A stretch of DNA of 64,000 nt from 34-65-8 sp964516135. GTDB taxonomy: Bacteria; Pseudomonadota; Alphaproteobacteria; Sphingomonadales; Sphingomonadaceae. The notes under the pieces were generated by a model. That model was given only the letters and a program-made list of their open reading frames with translations. It did not search any database and had not been told where the DNA came from. Below, piece by piece: positions 60,305 to 64,000 of this stretch. The position numbers and the translations under genes were made by a program. Every line of letters starts with the position of its first letter. The stretch's first letter is position 1. The stretch lies in the NCBI GenBank assembly GCA_964516135.1, contig CAZEWN010000014.1, positions 25,442 to 89,441 of the forward strand. Reading direction: 5' to 3'.

Positions 60305-60685
60305 AGGGCTGGCGGGCGGGCAAGCATCCCGCCCGCTTGACCCGACCGACGAATCCGACTAGGGGCGCGCACATCCGAAGGCGGGCTGCAATCCGCGTCG
60401 GTCAGATAGAGCTGAACATTGCCGGACATGTCCCGGGGGCCAGTCGCTGATGCGGTATGGCTCTTTTCTATTGAGCGAAAGCTCGGGCGGCCGTCAAAGT
60501 AACCCGGCGTCCTTGCGTCCCGGGTGGAGAGTTTCAGGCTCGTGCGACATCCCGCCGGCGGCGCCCATGGCGCGCGCTTGCGGCGCGCGCGGACTGCGAA
60601 ACCTTCTTCACCCCACGGTCACATGTGGCACCATTCATGGCTTGGCCCATCCGTGCCAGGCATACGGTGAAGAGAGAAAGTCTTA
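60305..60685. other. 381-bp intergenic region ahead of rpsL
   Basis: No gene is visible. Besides the terminator there is a small GAAA-capped hairpin GAGC/GCTC at 60473-60484 and a GCGCGC inverted repeat near 60571-60589. The str-operon promoter must lie here, but I cannot fix a -35/-10 pair. Confidence 0.6.
60312..60336 (+). terminator. Terminator after the FecA-like receptor
   Basis: A perfect 9-bp GC stem GCGGGCGGG/CCCGCCCGC with loop CAAGCAT, followed by TTGA. It lies seven bases after the receptor stop. The T-run is very short, so it may act with Rho. Confidence 0.55.
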
Positions 60686-61057
60686 ATGCCGACGATCAAC
60701 CAGCTGGTCCGCAAGGGCCGCGTTCCGCAGAAGGCCAAGTCCAAGGTCCCTGCGATGGAGCAGAATCCGCAGAAGCGCGGCGTCTGCACCCGCGTCTACA
60801 CGACGACCCCGAAGAAGCCGAACTCGGCACTGCGCAAGGTGGCCAAGGTCCGCCTGACCAACCAGCGCGAGGTCATCAGCTACATCCCGGGCGAAGGCCA
60901 CAACCTGCAGGAACACAGCGTCGTGCTGATCCGCGGCGGCCGCGTGCGCGACTTGCCGGGCGTGCGTTACCACGTGCTGCGCGGCGTGCTCGACACCCAG
61001 GGCGTCAAGGACCGCAAGCAGAGCCGTTCGAAGTACGGCGCCAAGCGGCCGAAGTAA
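60686..61057 (+). CDS. rpsL: 30S ribosomal protein S12
   Basis: A 123-residue S12, the decoding-centre protein. Conserved blocks are MPTINQLVRKGR, TPKKPNSALRKVAKVRLTN and GRVRDLPGVRYHVLRG; the lysines corresponding to E. coli K42 and K87 (in TPKKPNSA and GGRVRDLPG neighbourhoods) are present, so streptomycin sensitivity is expected at this locus. An AGAGAG stretch precedes the ATG. It opens the str operon. Confidence 0.98.
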   Translation: MPTINQLVRKGRVPQKAKSKVPAMEQNPQKRGVCTRVYTTTPKKPNSALRKVAKVRLTNQREVISYIPGEGHNLQEHSVVLIRGGRVRDLPGVRYHVLRGVLDTQGVKDRKQSRSKYGAKRPK

Positions 61058-61079
61058 GGTTCAGGCGCGGCGCAAGCCC

Positions 61080-61158
61080 GGCTCCGGACCGCTCTCCCGC
61101 CCGGCTACCCTTACGGGGTATCCTGATGGGTGGCCGGGCGGGAGAGTGGGCCGGAGCC
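61080..61158 (+). promoter_or_regulatory. Long hairpin between rpsL and rpsG
   Basis: A perfect 14-bp stem (61092-61105 with 61133-61146) is extended by GGCTCCGG/CCGGAGCC (61080-61087 with 61151-61158). In E. coli, S7 represses the str operon by binding the S12-S7 intercistronic RNA. This hairpin occupies the equivalent place and may serve the same role or be an RNase processing site. No T-run follows, so it is not a terminator. Confidence 0.5.
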
Positions 61159-61206
61159 GCAGGACGCTCACGGATGTGAGCGGCCACTCCGAAGGAGTAA
61201 ACGAAA

Positions 61207-61677
61207 ATGTCACGTCGTCGTCGTCCCGAGAAGCGGGAAATCCTGCCTGACCCGAAGTTCGGGGATCAGGTGCTGTCGAAGTTCATGAACAACCTCATGC
61301 TCGACGGAAAGAAGTCCATTGCCGAGCGCATCGTCTATGGCGCGCTCGAAACGGTCGAGAGCAAGGCGAAGGCCGATCCGATCCAGATGTTCCACGATGC
61401 GCTGAACAACGTGAAGCCGCAGGTCGAGGTGCGTTCGCGGCGCGTCGGCGGTGCCACGTATCAGGTGCCGGTCGAGGTTCGTCCCGAGCGTGCCCAGGCG
61501 CTCGCCATCCGCTGGCTCATCAACGCCGCGCGCGGCCGGGCCGAAACCACGATGGCCGCGCGTCTGTCGGGCGAGCTGCTCGACGCCGCCAACAACCGCG
61601 GCAACGCGGTCAAGAAGCGCGAAGACACGCACCGCATGGCCGACGCCAACCGCGCGTTCTCGCATTATCGTTGGTAA
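61207..61677 (+). CDS. rpsG: 30S ribosomal protein S7
   Basis: A 156-residue S7 that organises the 16S rRNA 3' major domain. Conserved parts are MSRRRRPEKREILPDPK, NNLMLDGKKSIAERIVYGAL, EVRSRRVGGATYQVPVEV and KREDTHRMADANRAFSHYRW. GAAGGAGT precedes the ATG. It is the likely regulator of the operon in which it lies. Confidence 0.98.
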   Translation: MSRRRRPEKREILPDPKFGDQVLSKFMNNLMLDGKKSIAERIVYGALETVESKAKADPIQMFHDALNNVKPQVEVRSRRVGGATYQVPVEVRPERAQALAIRWLINAARGRAETTMAARLSGELLDAANNRGNAVKKREDTHRMADANRAFSHYRW

Positions 61678-61739
61678 TACCCATATAGGGGGCCGGTCCC
61701 GGCTGGGTCCGCCCCCTTACTACCCCCGAGGAATTTGAC

Positions 61740-63833
<2,094 letters not shown>

Positions 63834-63863
63834 GGCAAGCGATGAGTCTAGGGGCGGCGCCTG

Positions 63864-63894
63864 ATTCAGCGGGTGCCGTCCTTGTCCCACTGAA
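63864..63894 (+). promoter_or_regulatory. Hairpin between fusA and tuf
   Basis: TTCAG (63865-63869) pairs with CTGAA (63890-63894), and GGG (63871-63873) with CCC (63886-63888). It lies about 30 bp after the fusA stop. It may adjust the ratio of tuf to fusA message; no T-run follows. Confidence 0.35.
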
Positions 63895-63926
63895 ATTCAA
63901 TCTGACAGACAGAGGTTACGAGTAAC

Positions 63927-64000
63927 ATGGCAAAGGCAAAATTCGAGCGGAACAAGCCGCACTGCAACATCGGCACCATCGGTCACGTCGACCACGGCAA
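63927..64000 (+). CDS. tuf: Elongation factor Tu, 5' part only
   Basis: The open frame begins MAKAKFERNKPHCNIGTIGH and continues to the start of the P-loop (VDHG), where the window ends. This is the invariant N terminus of EF-Tu. AGAGGTTACG lies upstream as the ribosome site. The order rpsL-rpsG-fusA-tuf is the classic str operon. Confidence 0.96.
   Translation, partial: MAKAKFERNKPHCNIGTIGHVDHG

Overview
The window is GC-rich chromosomal DNA from an alphaproteobacterium, most likely a member of the Sphingomonadales (Sphingomonas/Erythrobacter-like). The pointers are a MucR-type regulator, a class II DAHP synthase, large TonB-dependent receptors coupled to 'tryptophan halogenase' family flavoproteins, an oxidative galactonate route, and many 4-bp ATGA/GTGA/TTGA gene overlaps. 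I see no prophage, insertion sequence, CRISPR array or rRNA. Apart from the sugar locus the window is mostly housekeeping.

Layout. 148-9159 (minus strand): nfuA, a nitroreductase, tsaB-rimI, mucR, fur-plsC, miaB, phoH-ybeY-corC and a LysR gene. 9258-16741 (plus): an M16 protease, class II DAHP synthase, the ergothioneine pair egtB-egtD and a membrane-anchored retropepsin-like protease. 16752-36200: a carbohydrate locus. 36370-47301: tRNA-Gln, a YghU-like GST, topoisomerase IB, a CinA-like amidohydrolase, NAD synthetase, two small envelope proteins, a nitroreductase/pirin pair divergent from a LysR gene, a GST, trhO and ilvE. 47302-56992: a short-ORF/terminator element, a lipoprotein, tlyA, tspO, ubiK, recO-leuB-glycosyltransferase, a PMT-family mannosyltransferase, metZ, apaG and a GcvA-like LysR. 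57020-60304: a GNAT gene, then a DUF2946-like protein with a TonB receptor. 60686-64000: the str operon rpsL-rpsG-fusA-tuf, with tuf cut by the window edge.

The most coherent system is the 16.7-36.2 kb locus. Its three GH43 enzymes (two lipoproteins, one cytoplasmic), a mutarotase, a TonB receptor and an ABC importer would depolymerise and import a galactose- and possibly arabinose-containing glycan. Galactose dehydrogenase, galactonate dehydratase (DgoD), KDGal kinase (DgoK) and KDPGal aldolase (DgoA) would take galactose to pyruvate and glyceraldehyde 3-phosphate by the De Ley-Doudoroff route. A DgoR-like GntR regulator lies inside it. An AT-rich 13-mer near TTATCATATAAAT occurs five times, always in front of this locus's genes, and is a candidate common operator. 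The locus also carries two overlapping halogenase-family genes; the second has lost both residues essential for halogenation.

Other points worth attention are an 18-codon ORF with a perfect Shine-Dalgarno followed by hairpins and a terminator ahead of ilvE, a long hairpin between rpsL and rpsG, and a rod-like inverted repeat at the left edge. All assignments come from reading the sequence; no database search was run.
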